NCBI GenBank assembly: GCA_017643845.1
Contig: JAEPMR010000010.1
Span: 1 to 64,000, forward strand
Length of the DNA stretch: 64,000 bases
DNA from: Marivivens sp.
GTDB lineage: Bacteria; Pseudomonadota; Alphaproteobacteria; Rhodobacterales; Rhodobacteraceae
Reading direction: 5' to 3'
Made by a program: the position numbers and the translations under genes. The notes under the pieces were generated by a model. That model saw only the letters and a program-made list of their open reading frames with translations, had not been told where the DNA came from and made no database searches. This document shows positions 37,300 through 45,965 of this stretch, one piece after another. Position 1 is the first letter of the stretch. The number at the start of each line of letters is the position of its first letter.

Positions 37300-38406
37300 A
37301 TGTCCAATCCATCGCTCCTCATTCTCGCCGGTGACGGCATCGGCCCAGAGGTCATGACCGAGGTCAAAAAGATCATCAACTGGTATGGCGAAAAGCGCGA
37401 TATGCCTTTCGACGTATCCGAAGATCTCGTCGGCGGCAGCGCCTATGATGCCCACGGCACCCCGCTTCATGATGATACGATGGCTAAGGCGCAGGAAGTC
37501 GATGCAGTCCTGCTCGGTGCCGTTGGTGGCCCCCAATATGATAGCCTCGACTTCAGCGTGAAGCCGGAGCGCGGCCTGCTGCGCCTCCGCAAAGAGATGG
37601 ATCTCTTCGCTAACCTTCGCCCGGCGCAATGCTTTGACGCATTGGCGGATTTCTCTTCGCTGAAGAAAGATGTCGTTGCCGGTCTCGACATCATGATCGT
37701 CCGCGAACTGACCTCTGGCATCTACTTCGGCGAGCCGCGCGGCATTATCGAGGAAGGCAACGAGCGCGTTGGAATCAATACACAGCGCTATACCGAAAGC
37801 GAAATCGCCCGTGTTGCTCGCTCCGCCTTCGAAATGGCACGCCGCCGGAACAACAAGGTCTGCTCCATGGAAAAGGCCAACGTCATGGAATCGGGCATCC
37901 TTTGGAGAGACGTTGTCACCGAAATCCATCAGGCCGAATATCCTGATGTCGAGCTCAGCCATATGTATGCTGACGCTGGCGCAATGCAGCTCTGCCGCTG
38001 GCCCAAGCAATTCGACGTGATCGTCACGGACAACCTCTTTGGCGACCTCCTCTCCGACGCAGCCGCCATGCTGACAGGCTCCCTCGGAATGCTGCCCTCC
38101 GCATCTCTCGGGGCACCCATGGCAAACGGGCGCCCGAAAGCACTTTACGAGCCGGTCCACGGCTCTGCGCCCGATATTGCGGGACAGGGCAAAGCAAACC
38201 CGATCGCATGCGTCCTCTCCTTTGCAATGGCACTGCGCTACAGCTTCGATCAGGGCGCCGAGGCAGATCGCCTCGAAAACGCTGTTGAAAAAGTTCTCGC
38301 TGACGGCCTGCGCACCGCAGACCTGCTGGGCGAGGAAGGCGCACAGCCCGTCTCCACCTCTGAAATGGGTGACGCAATCATCGCGGCGCTCGACGCCAGC
38401 CTCTAA
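37300..38406 (+). CDS. leuB: 3-isopropylmalate dehydrogenase
   Basis: LeuB oxidises and decarboxylates 3-isopropylmalate to 2-oxoisocaproate with NAD. The 368-residue product starts [14 protein letters not shown], has [11 protein letters not shown], the catalytic [14 protein letters not shown] with Tyr, [10 protein letters not shown], the magnesium Asp in the [12 protein letters not shown] and [14 protein letters not shown] blocks, and [12 protein letters not shown] for NAD binding. GAGG lies before the ATG at 37300. It completes the leucine set with leuC and leuD, but its transcription may be separate since leuD is terminated. Confidence 0.96.
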   Translation: MSNPSLLILAGDGIGPEVMTEVKKIINWYGEKRDMPFDVSEDLVGGSAYDAHGTPLHDDTMAKAQEVDAVLLGAVGGPQYDSLDFSVKPERGLLRLRKEMDLFANLRPAQCFDALADFSSLKKDVVAGLDIMIVRELTSGIYFGEPRGIIEEGNERVGINTQRYTESEIARVARSAFEMARRRNNKVCSMEKANVMESGILWRDVVTEIHQAEYPDVELSHMYADAGAMQLCRWPKQFDVIVTDNLFGDLLSDAAAMLTGSLGMLPSASLGAPMANGRPKALYEPVHGSAPDIAGQGKANPIACVLSFAMALRYSFDQGAEADRLENAVEKVLADGLRTADLLGEEGAQPVSTSEMGDAIIAALDASL

Positions 38407-38428
38407 GCCAGAGTTTGGACAGGACAAG

Positions 38429-38460
38429 GCCCTCGCCTTTCGGCGGGGGCTTTTCTTTTC
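38429..38460 (+). terminator. Rho-independent terminator after leuB
   Basis: GCCCTCGCC (38429-38437) pairs with GGCGGGGGC (38442-38450) with one G-U pair and a TTTC loop; TTTTCTTTT follows. The stem is 23 bp after the leuB stop. Confidence 0.88.
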
Positions 38461-38507
38461 CACCGCCTCCCGCCAATATTTAGGCTGTCAGCAATGAAAG
38501 TTCTCCG

Positions 38508-39470
38508 ATGTCAGGGAATATGAAAGGCGCGCTCTACGCGCTGCTCGCCTTCGGAATTTTTTCGACCCACGATGTCATCGTGAAGGTGCTCGGCGGGCAA
38601 TATTCGCCTGTCCAAATCGTTTTCTTTTCTGTCTTGCTGAGCTTCCCGCTGGCGACGATCATGCTGATGCGGGATGCAACGGCCGATACACTTCTACCAA
38701 AACATCCTTGGTGGACCGCACTGCGCACTGTCGCCGCTGTATTGACTGGAATCTCCGCCTTTTACGCTTTTTCAGTCCTTCCGATGGCGCAGGTCTATGC
38801 AATTCTCTTCGCCGCACCCCTGCTGATCACGATCCTTGCAATTCCAGTTTTGGGCGAAACAGTTCGGGTCCGCCGCTGGTTAGCCGTCCTCGTTGGTCTG
38901 GTGGGTGTGCTTGTCGTTCTGCGACCGGGACAGGCACCGCTTGAGCTCGGCCACCTAGCCGCGCTCGTCGCCGCATTTGGTGGCGCAGTCGCGTCTGTTA
39001 TCGTGCGCAAAATCGGCCGTGATGAACGTCCTGTCGTCCTGATGCTATATCCAATGGTGGCGAATTTCCTCGTGATGGGCGTGGCGCTTGCATTCGTCTA
39101 TAAACCCATGCCCGCGGAACACCTCGGACTCCTTGCGATAATATCACTATTTGGCCTCACAGCGGGCCGATTCGTGATCGCGGCCTATAACGCAGGCGAA
39201 GCGGTCATCGTTGCACCAATGCAGTATTCCCAGATCCTTTGGGCTACACTGTACGGCTTCTTGTTTTTTGACGAACGGATTGATCTTGGCACAGCGGTCG
39301 GCGCCTCAATCATTATCGGCAGCGGCATCTACATTGTGCTTCGCGAAAGCCGTGGCGGCAACTCCTCCACCACACCCGTTCTCCGAACGCGCTCTCGTAC
39401 GGAAAGCCCGACAAGCTTCCGCATTTCCAGCCTGCTCAGATTACGCGAGCGCCGTCAGGAATCACGTTAG
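38508..39470 (+). CDS. DMT-family (EamA) transporter
   Basis: The 320-residue protein has ten membrane helices in two EamA repeats, with FAAPLLITILAIPVLGETVRVRRW ending repeat one and MQYSQILWATLYGFLFFDERID ending repeat two. The family exports metabolites such as amino acids; no substrate is inferred. The C-terminal 40 residues are Ser/Thr/Arg-rich and cytoplasmic. ATG codons at 38508 and 38520 are both possible (AGGGA precedes the second). It follows the leuB terminator, so it has its own promoter. Confidence 0.87.
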   Translation: MSGNMKGALYALLAFGIFSTHDVIVKVLGGQYSPVQIVFFSVLLSFPLATIMLMRDATADTLLPKHPWWTALRTVAAVLTGISAFYAFSVLPMAQVYAILFAAPLLITILAIPVLGETVRVRRWLAVLVGLVGVLVVLRPGQAPLELGHLAALVAAFGGAVASVIVRKIGRDERPVVLMLYPMVANFLVMGVALAFVYKPMPAEHLGLLAIISLFGLTAGRFVIAAYNAGEAVIVAPMQYSQILWATLYGFLFFDERIDLGTAVGASIIIGSGIYIVLRESRGGNSSTTPVLRTRSRTESPTSFRISSLLRLRERRQESR

Positions 39471-39516
39471 AAGGTCTTGTCAAACCCCGGCAGAGGGGTT
39501 AGTCCGCCACCACGGT

Positions 39517-39593
39517 CGGAGCGTAGCGCAGCCTGGTAGCGCACCTGCTTCGGGAGCAGGGGGTCGGAGGTTCGAATCCTCTCGCTCCGACCA
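39517..39593 (+). tRNA. tRNA-Pro (anticodon CGG)
   Basis: The 77-nt sequence folds as a tRNA: acceptor CGGAGCG pairs with CGCTCCG before A-CCA (CCA encoded), D-arm GCGCAGCCTGGTAGCGC, anticodon stem CCTGC / GCAGG around TTCGGGA giving CGG, and the T-arm with GGTTCGAATCC. It reads codon CCG. It stands alone between a permease gene and the ccoS gene, the latter on the opposite strand. Confidence 0.95.
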
Positions 39594-39625
39594 TTCCCCG
39601 AAAAATCCATAGTTGTGAAAGCCGA

Positions 39626-39787
39626 TTACCCGTTGGGCGGTGCGTCGTCATAATCCGTGCGCAAAATACGCGCGGCATCACCGTCCGGATCCTCATACTG
39701 CCGTGACCGCATCGTCCAGTAGAATGCCAGGAGCCCTATGGCCCCAAGGCCGAGCGATGCAGGTATCAAAATGACAAGCACGTCCAT
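39626..39787 (-). CDS. ccoS: cbb3-type oxidase maturation protein CcoS
   Basis: The 53-residue protein has one N-terminal membrane helix ([22 protein letters not shown]) followed by a short acidic tail with the [16 protein letters not shown] motif that is typical of CcoS/FixS. CcoS is required for insertion of haem and copper cofactors into CcoN. It starts at an ATG 4 bp after the ccoI stop with GGTGAG upstream, so it is translated with ccoI as the last gene of ccoGHIS. Confidence 0.93.
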   Translation of the reverse strand: MDVLVILIPASLGLGAIGLLAFYWTMRSRQYEDPDGDAARILRTDYDDAPPNG

Positions 39788-39791
39788 TGGC

Positions 39792-41978
39792 TCACCGCGT
39801 CCGTAATGCGTTGACCGACACAATAATCGAGGATGTCGACATTGCAATTGCGGCCATCAGGGGAGTCGCAATGCCCGAGAATGCAAGCGGAATTGCGATA
39901 GCATTGTAGATGGCAGCTACACTGAAATTCTCCAAAATCCGGCGTCGTGCGGATCGCGCGGTAACAAACATATCCCAGACCCGATCCAATTCCCGAGACA
40001 CCAGAACCGCATCTGCAGCGACACGCGTCGCCTCCAATGCACTTGCAGGGGCAATCGACACATGCGCCGTCGCCAGTGCAGCCGTGTCATTTAGACCGTC
40101 CCCGACCATAAGGACTTTGCGGCCTGCGTGCTTTCGTTCTTCCAAAACTGCGACTTTCTCATCCGGCAGCATCGATCCGATCCAGTCATCGACCCCAAGC
40201 GCATCCGCAATACGCTTCACCGCTTCCTGCGAGTCTCCCGATAGAATCGTTACTGGCACGCCGGCCCCTTGAAGCTCTTTGACCAAGGCTTCCGCGCCGG
40301 GGCGCAAAACGTCCTCGAATTCAAAGCGAACGACCGGTTCGCCCTCGACCGCCAGCCATGAACCATCTGCAATGTCTCCGGCACCTGCCCAGCTTCCGCG
40401 CCCGAGCCGGACCAGCTTCCCCTGCCAACGACCCTCAACGCCATAGCCCGGGACTTCATGAATATCTTCAATTCGGACAGGAACCGTTCCCTGCTCCGCT
40501 GCCGCGGCGACAATCGCCTGCGACCTGGGATGACCCGACGCCGCCGCCAGCGCCGAAGCAACTCCAAGAGCATTTTCACTATATAAACCCGCATTCATCA
40601 GCCGCGGCGCACCTGCAGTCAGCGTGCCCGTCTTGTCGAAAAAGACCTCCTCGATCTCTGCCATCCGCTCCAGCGCTGTTCCGTGCTTAAGCAACAGCCC
40701 TTTCTTATAGAGCCGCCCCGAAGCCACAGTGCTCACCGCAGGGACAGCGAGCCCCAGCGCACACGGGCAGGTGATAATAAGAACGGCAACTGCGACATTG
40801 AGTGCAATCCGCACATCACCAGCGGTGAGATACAGCCAAAGCGCAAAGGCAATAAATGCCAAGAGGTGAACAGCAGGCGCATAGATCCTTGCCGCTTGAT
40901 CTGCCAACGAATTATATTTGGATTTCGCGGTTTCCGCGACAGCGATCAGATCTGACAATCCATGAAGTAAGGTATCATGACCAACTGCATCCGCGCGCAA
41001 TCTGACGGCACCGGTCAGATTGATTTCACCCGCCCGCACCATGTCCCCGGGCCCCGCCAAGATAGGGTCAGTTTCTCCCGTCAGGAACGCACGGTTCAGC
41101 TCCGTGGAACCTTCAGTAATAACACCATCAACCGGCACCTTGCCGCCCGGCTGAACCAGTAGCACATCACCAATTTCTACGGTCTTCGTCTCGATCGTTT
41201 TGGTTGTTCCGTCAGCCATCACCTTCAATGCCGTCGGGGCTTCAAGTGCAGCCAGCTCCGCTGCGGCGGATCGAGCATTTGATCGCATCCGTTGATCGAG
41301 ATACCGACCTCCCAAGAGGAAGAACGTCAGTGACAGCGCCGCATCGAAATAGGCATGTTCACCGTGGTTGATGGTCTCGTAGAGCGACATCCCGGCGGCC
41401 AAAAGGATCGCAAGCGAAATCGGCACATCCATGTTCAGCCGCGCCGCAGAAACCGCTCTCCATGCTGATTTGAAAAAGGGCTGAGCCGAAAAAGTCACCG
41501 TTGGCAGGGCGATCGCTGCTGATAACCAATGAAACAGATCCCGTGTGGCATCTGATGCCCCGGACCAGACCGCCACGGACAGCAGCATCACATTCATCAT
41601 CGCGAAACCGGCCACGCCCAACCGCATGGCGAGATCACGCGCAGCGCGATCACTGTCCTGTGCAGTGAGTGTGGCCGTGTCTAGCGGCTGCGCCTCATAT
41701 CCCAGAGCCGAAATTCGTGCCGCCACATCATCGGCACTCACGCCTTCTTTGGCCCAAACCGATGCCCTCTTGCGCGTCAGATTAATCCGAACATCTTCGA
41801 TATCTGACTGCACGGAGAGTCCGCGCTCGATGGTCGAAATACACCCCGCGCAATGGATCGTGGGCAATGAAATTTGGATCGCACCATCATACAGCCCGCC
41901 GTTTTGCCTTGGCAGCGAAGCCGGCGAGGCGACACATCCCGGACATGCGGCAGCGCCAGGGTGTTCGGTTACGCTCAT
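39792..41978 (-). CDS. ccoI: Copper-translocating P-type ATPase for cbb3 oxidase assembly
   Basis: CcoI (FixI, CtpA-type) moves copper across the inner membrane for the CuB centre of the cbb3 oxidase. The 728-residue product has an extra Cys pair C12/C15 at the start, an HMA metal-binding domain with C43-A-G-C46, eight membrane helices including the ion site CPC in ITCPCALGLAVPAV, the phosphorylation site DKTGTLTAG, and the hinge GDGLNDTAAL. It follows ccoH by 3 bp and precedes ccoS by 4 bp. Confidence 0.95.
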   Translation of the reverse strand: MSVTEHPGAAACPGCVASPASLPRQNGGLYDGAIQISLPTIHCAGCISTIERGLSVQSDIEDVRINLTRKRASVWAKEGVSADDVAARISALGYEAQPLDTATLTAQDSDRAARDLAMRLGVAGFAMMNVMLLSVAVWSGASDATRDLFHWLSAAIALPTVTFSAQPFFKSAWRAVSAARLNMDVPISLAILLAAGMSLYETINHGEHAYFDAALSLTFFLLGGRYLDQRMRSNARSAAAELAALEAPTALKVMADGTTKTIETKTVEIGDVLLVQPGGKVPVDGVITEGSTELNRAFLTGETDPILAGPGDMVRAGEINLTGAVRLRADAVGHDTLLHGLSDLIAVAETAKSKYNSLADQAARIYAPAVHLLAFIAFALWLYLTAGDVRIALNVAVAVLIITCPCALGLAVPAVSTVASGRLYKKGLLLKHGTALERMAEIEEVFFDKTGTLTAGAPRLMNAGLYSENALGVASALAAASGHPRSQAIVAAAAEQGTVPVRIEDIHEVPGYGVEGRWQGKLVRLGRGSWAGAGDIADGSWLAVEGEPVVRFEFEDVLRPGAEALVKELQGAGVPVTILSGDSQEAVKRIADALGVDDWIGSMLPDEKVAVLEERKHAGRKVLMVGDGLNDTAALATAHVSIAPASALEATRVAADAVLVSRELDRVWDMFVTARSARRRILENFSVAAIYNAIAIPLAFSGIATPLMAAIAMSTSSIIVSVNALRTR

Positions 41979-41981
41979 GAC

Positions 41982-42446
41982 TTACTCCACCAGCACCACA
42001 ACGCGCTGTTTAAAGACTGTTCCATCCTGTGCGATTGCCTCGAACCTCAGGTTCCAGTTGCCGCCAGAGATCGTCACGGGCGCGATATAATCCTGACCAT
42101 CATAGACAAAGGCGGGAATCTGATCATCCTGTACGTTAGTCGCCCGTCCGAACACACCATCTAGCTGGGCCACTTCAACCGGCGCACCGGCCCCGTCACG
42201 TATAACCAGATGCAGGTTCTCGCCTGTAACGTAGGCGCTCACATCCCAGCCGAGTGCCAGCTGCGCGGCGCGGTCATCATCGAAATTCTGACTGGCTACA
42301 TAGGAATTCTTCACCTCCAGTCCGGGGAATGTCGCGACAGCCTTGAAGGCAAGTACGAGGTTCACCGAAATTATGACGACGAAGAATGACGAAAAAATCA
42401 GGAAAAACTTCGGCCCCGTAATTGGCCCTCTGAACATTTGCAGCAT
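41982..42446 (-). CDS. ccoH: cbb3 oxidase assembly protein CcoH (FixH)
   Basis: CcoH is needed for stable assembly of the cbb3 oxidase and contacts the late assembly intermediate. The 154-residue product has a short N-terminus (MLQMFRGPITGPK), one membrane helix (FFLIFSSFFVVIISVNLVLAF), and a periplasmic beta-rich FixH domain with NSYVASQNFDDDRAAQLALGW and WNLRFEAIAQDG. The ATG at 42444-42446 directly follows the ccoG stop, with AGAGG upstream; a longer start at 42464 would overlap ccoG. Confidence 0.92.
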   Translation of the reverse strand: MLQMFRGPITGPKFFLIFSSFFVVIISVNLVLAFKAVATFPGLEVKNSYVASQNFDDDRAAQLALGWDVSAYVTGENLHLVIRDGAGAPVEVAQLDGVFGRATNVQDDQIPAFVYDGQDYIAPVTISGGNWNLRFEAIAQDGTVFKQRVVVLVE

Positions 42447-42447
42447 G

Positions 42448-43875
42448 TTATTGTCCTCTTCCATTGAAGAATGTGTCTTCCCAAGTCCGTTCTTTCGATG
42501 CTTGGTCTTCAGCCCAAATACGAAAATCCGTACGCTCTGCCACGCTCGGCGGTGTACCGGATGCCGCCGTCACGTAGGCACGCACGTGCAGCATCTCATC
42601 AGGTGCGACCTCGACGGTACGGCCTGAATAGCCTTCGAGTGTTATTCTCAGCGGGGAGTCCGGCGTCAGCGTAAATGTCACCAGACGCCTGTCAGGGGAC
42701 ATATTACGGAGTCGGATATCATAGACATTCCGAATTCCACCGTCCGATTGCACGATAAACGTTGGATTCCGCTCAGGAGCAACCGTGAGGTCCAGATCAG
42801 AGCGGATGAACAAGGCAAAAATCAGGGCGAACCCGACAGCACTCCAAAGAGCGGTGTAAAGGATCGTCCTTGGTCGGAAGATATGCTTTGAGAGCGCTGG
42901 AGTCGGCTGCCCCGCTCGCTCCGCCGCTTCATCTTTCAGCGCGAGATAGTCTACCAGCCCGCGCGGCTTGCCCAGCTTTGCCATGATGTCGTCGCAGGCA
43001 TCAATACAGAGGCCACAGGTGATACAGGCCATCTGCTGTCCGTCACGAATATCGATTCCCATCGGGCAGACGTTGACGCAGGCCATGCAGTCCACGCAGT
43101 CGCCCATCGGCTCGCCCGCTTTGACCGCATCCGAATGTTTGCGGGGCTCACCTCGCCACTCGCGATACCCTATGGTGATTGTATCCTCGTCCATCATCGC
43201 AGCCTGAATGCGCGGCCATGGACACGCATAGATACAGACCTGCTCCCGCGCGACGCCACCAAAGAAAAAAGTCGTGGCAGTAAGCACTGCGATTGTGGTG
43301 TAGGCAATCGGATGTGCGGTGCCCTGAACCAGATCGACAGCCAGAGTCGGCGCGTCCGTAAAATAAAAAACCCAGGCTCCACCAGTCGCCAGTCCGATCA
43401 ACAACCAGACAATCCATTTCGTAAGGCGCAGCCGCGCCTTGCGAAAGGACCACGGCGCATTCCACAGACGGACCCGCGCGTTCCGATCTCCCTCGATCCA
43501 GCGCTCAACGAGAATGTATAAATCGGTCCAGACCGTCTGCGGACAGGCATAGCCACACCAGACGCGCCCCAGCGCCGAGGTAAAAAGGAACAGGCCCAAG
43601 CCAGCCATGATCAGCAGACCTGCCACAAAATAAAATTCGTGCGGCCAAATCTCGATCCAGAAAAAGAAAAAGCGCCGTCCCGCCATATCAACAAGGATCG
43701 CCTGATCGGGCATTTCAGGGCCGCGATCCCAACGAATCCATGGGGTCAGGTAATAAATGCCCAGAGTCACCGCCATGATGACCCATTTGAGATTGCGGAA
43801 CCAACCGTTCACCCGCCGTGGGAAAACCGGCTCTCGTGCCGCATATAAGGACGGGGGATTCTCCGAAGAAGACAT
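42448..43875 (-). CDS. ccoG: cbb3 oxidase accessory protein CcoG (cupric reductase)
   Basis: CcoG (RdxA/FixG) is an inner-membrane protein with two [4Fe-4S] clusters and has been shown in Rhodobacter to reduce Cu(II) to Cu(I) for oxidase assembly. The 475-residue product has the motif YACPQTVWTDLY, a ferredoxin domain C-x2-C-x2-C-x3-CP (CVDCMACVNVCP) then CITCGLCIDAC, five or six membrane helices, and an immunoglobulin-like C-terminal part ending in periplasm. The ATG at 43873-43875 has GGGA before it; it lies 62 bp downstream of an FNR-type box. Confidence 0.94.
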   Translation of the reverse strand: MSSSENPPSLYAAREPVFPRRVNGWFRNLKWVIMAVTLGIYYLTPWIRWDRGPEMPDQAILVDMAGRRFFFFWIEIWPHEFYFVAGLLIMAGLGLFLFTSALGRVWCGYACPQTVWTDLYILVERWIEGDRNARVRLWNAPWSFRKARLRLTKWIVWLLIGLATGGAWVFYFTDAPTLAVDLVQGTAHPIAYTTIAVLTATTFFFGGVAREQVCIYACPWPRIQAAMMDEDTITIGYREWRGEPRKHSDAVKAGEPMGDCVDCMACVNVCPMGIDIRDGQQMACITCGLCIDACDDIMAKLGKPRGLVDYLALKDEAAERAGQPTPALSKHIFRPRTILYTALWSAVGFALIFALFIRSDLDLTVAPERNPTFIVQSDGGIRNVYDIRLRNMSPDRRLVTFTLTPDSPLRITLEGYSGRTVEVAPDEMLHVRAYVTAASGTPPSVAERTDFRIWAEDQASKERTWEDTFFNGRGQ

Positions 43876-43936
43876 ACTAATCCCAGAATTTCTGTTCGCG
43901 TTCGTTGCTTTTTGCCCTGCATCCACTCGGGCTGCT

Positions 43937-43950
43937 TTGACATGGATCAA
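43937..43950 (-). promoter_or_regulatory. FNR/FnrL-type box upstream of ccoG
   Basis: TTGACATGGATCAA matches the consensus TTGAT-N4-ATCAA with one mismatch (C for T in the first half). It lies 62 bp before the ccoG start on the minus strand, a position that fits activation near -40, so it probably activates ccoGHIS under low oxygen through the FnrL protein encoded at 48.7 kb. Confidence 0.72.
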
Positions 43951-43976
43951 CGATTCCGCGAGTTCCCTAAAAGAGT

Positions 43977-44006
43977 GATCCCCGGGGACGGACGGCCCCG
44001 GGGATC
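43977..44006 (-). terminator. Terminator after ccoP
   Basis: GATCCCCGGGG (43977-43987) and CCCCGGGGATC (43996-44006) form a perfect 11-bp stem with an 8-base loop. Read on the minus strand, it is followed by ACTCTTTT. It ends ccoNOQP and separates it from ccoGHIS, which then has its own promoter. Confidence 0.82.
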
Positions 44007-44104
44007 GTGCCCTCTCGCCAGAGAGCGCATTCGATCGGGCGACATGCGCGAACAGAACCCGATCGACAAGTTATCCGGCATGGCTGCAATACGCCGGATA
44101 ATCT

Positions 44105-44980
44105 CTATTCGCCGCCACCAAGTTGGTGAACATAGGACGAAACCGCCTTGACCTCAGCACCGGTGAGACCCGCAGCTGGCTGCCACTCCGCACCCCAGGC
44201 CGGCATCACGCCAAAACGGGCGTTCATAACGGTCTCGGTCAGCGTGGCTTCATCGCCACCGTAGAGCCAGATCGCGTCATTCAGCTGTGGCGCACCCATT
44301 TCACGGATCCCTTCGCCAGCATCACCGTGGCAACCTGCACAGTTGTTGAGATAAACCTCTTCACCGAGAGCCAGCTGGGTTGCGTCATGCTCTTGGCCCG
44401 AAATGGCAAGGAGATGCTGAACCACGGCAGAGATTTCCTCTTTCGGAAGGATTTCACCAAACGCAGGCATCTCTGTCCAACGGGCGTCAGGCGATTGCTC
44501 ATTCCGTATCCCGTGCTCGACTGTGTAGGCGATTTCCTCGATCGTGCCGCCCCAAATCCAGTCGTCATCGAGCAGGTTGGGATAACCCGTGGCCCCCGCA
44601 GCACCAGAGCCGTGGCACTGGGAGCAATTGGCGAGGAAGATCGCCGCGCCACCATTTACCGCGAATTGGTGCAGCTCGGCATCGTCCGCGATTGCAGCCA
44701 GCTCGGTCGTTTCCAGTTTGGCAAGGATTTCAGCGTTCTGCGCCTCGACCGCAGCGATTTCATCAGCCACGTTCTGTCGGGTCGAGTACCCCAAATATCC
44801 CGAAGTTGCCTCTTTCAGCATCGGCCATGCTGGATAAGCAATCGTGTACCAGATACCCCACACAATCGTCGCATAGAATATCCAGACCCACCAACGCGGC
44901 AGCGGGTTGTTCAGTTCCTCGATCCCGTCCCACTCGTGGCCTGTGGTTCCGACGTCCTGCTTCTTGTTGTCTTTGCTCAT
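44105..44980 (-). CDS. ccoP: cbb3 cytochrome oxidase subunit III (dihaem cytochrome c)
   Basis: CcoP passes electrons to CcoO. The 291-residue protein has one N-terminal membrane helix (about 31-54) and two c-type haem sites, C119-S-Q-C122-H123 and C214-A-G-C217-H218, in the periplasmic part, with Met ligands in PAFGEIL- and MPAWG-type segments. It overlaps ccoQ (ATGA) and is the last gene of the ccoNOQP operon. Confidence 0.95.
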   Translation of the reverse strand: MSKDNKKQDVGTTGHEWDGIEELNNPLPRWWVWIFYATIVWGIWYTIAYPAWPMLKEATSGYLGYSTRQNVADEIAAVEAQNAEILAKLETTELAAIADDAELHQFAVNGGAAIFLANCSQCHGSGAAGATGYPNLLDDDWIWGGTIEEIAYTVEHGIRNEQSPDARWTEMPAFGEILPKEEISAVVQHLLAISGQEHDATQLALGEEVYLNNCAGCHGDAGEGIREMGAPQLNDAIWLYGGDEATLTETVMNARFGVMPAWGAEWQPAAGLTGAEVKAVSSYVHQLGGGE

Positions 44981-45216
44981 GACCGGACCTCCGGATCAGT
45001 ATTAAATTTCGAGCCACAGTCGCATTCACCGCAACTGCCGCCACAGCCCGCCTCAGTCAGCGGACGATCCTCATGACGAAACGGAACATTCGCCGCGTCA
45101 CCGTGGATCTCTCGACTGCCTGGCCGGAACGCCCAGACCCACGTGCCAAGGAAGAACACAAACAAGGCAAGCAGCACCCAGCTGTCCGCCAGTTCTCTTA
45201 GAAAATGATAATTCAT
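44977..45216 (-). CDS. ccoQ: cbb3 oxidase subunit CcoQ with Cys-rich tail
   Basis: CcoQ is a small subunit that helps stabilise the complex and, in Rhodobacter, signals to the redox regulators. The 79-residue protein has one membrane helix (WVLLALFVFFLGTWVWAF) and the usual RPGSREIH segment followed by ANVPFRHEDRP. The C-terminal end adds GCGGSCGECDCG with four Cys at 58, 62, 65 and 67, which is unlike the plain tail of the best-studied CcoQ proteins. Overlaps ccoP by ATGA. Confidence 0.92.
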   Translation of the reverse strand: MNYHFLRELADSWVLLALFVFFLGTWVWAFRPGSREIHGDAANVPFRHEDRPLTEAGCGGSCGECDCGSKFNTDPEVRS

Positions 45217-45227
45217 CCCAAGTCCTC

Positions 45228-45953
45228 CTAGCGGCTCGCATCAGGCGTGAAGGTAGAGAAATCCACCAAGGTTCCGAGCATTTGCAGATACGCGATCATC
45301 GCATCCATCTCGGTCAGTTCAGGCTGGCCATCAAAGTTCCGCACCTGAGCACCAGGGTAGCGCTCGACAAGCCCGTCCCAGTCTCCCAGCGGATCGACCT
45401 GCACCTCGAAATCCGCAACAGCAGATTCGATCATCTCGTCCGTATACGGGACACCGACAAGCCGATGGGTTTTCATCAGATCCTGAATATAGGTTGCTTC
45501 AATCTCGGCATCCGCGAGGAAACCGTATTTCGGCATGACGGATTCCGGCACCACCGCTTGTGGGTCGATGAGGTGGTCGACGTGCCACTCATCCGAATAC
45601 CGCCCGCCGACACGCGCCAGATCAGGTCCGGTTCGTTTCGAACCCCATTGGAACGGGTGATCATACATCGACTCCGCCGCGAGGCTATAGTGACCATAAC
45701 GCTCAACCTCATCCCGCATTGGGCGGATCATTTGGCTGTGGCACACATAGCATCCTTCACGGATGTAGATTTCACGGCCCGTCAACTCCAGTGGCGAATA
45801 CGGTCGGACGCCTTCGACGTCTTCGATCGTGTTTTCCAGATAGAACAGCGGTGCGATTTCGACGATCCCGCCTACAGTGACGACCGCGAAGCTGGCCACC
45901 AGCAGAAGCGTCGCGTTCTTTTCCAGAACCTTATGACGATCAAGGATTCCCAT
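45228..45953 (-). CDS. ccoO: cbb3 cytochrome oxidase subunit II (monohaem cytochrome c)
   Basis: CcoO carries electrons from CcoP to CcoN. The 241-residue protein has an N-terminal membrane helix (about 15-35) and one c-type haem site C68-Y-V-C71-H72, then [31 protein letters not shown] and, near the end, a [12 protein letters not shown] tail with possible Met ligand, matching FixO/CcoO. It lies 12 bp after ccoN, before ccoQ. Confidence 0.95.
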   Translation of the reverse strand: MGILDRHKVLEKNATLLLVASFAVVTVGGIVEIAPLFYLENTIEDVEGVRPYSPLELTGREIYIREGCYVCHSQMIRPMRDEVERYGHYSLAAESMYDHPFQWGSKRTGPDLARVGGRYSDEWHVDHLIDPQAVVPESVMPKYGFLADAEIEATYIQDLMKTHRLVGVPYTDEMIESAVADFEVQVDPLGDWDGLVERYPGAQVRNFDGQPELTEMDAMIAYLQMLGTLVDFSTFTPDASR

Positions 45954-45965
45954 GATCTGCTCTCC

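Noticed and set aside
37282-38463. 393-codon minus-strand open frame opposite leuB
   Set aside because: Shadow of leuB with no recognisable motif; long antisense frames are common in GC-rich, biased genes.
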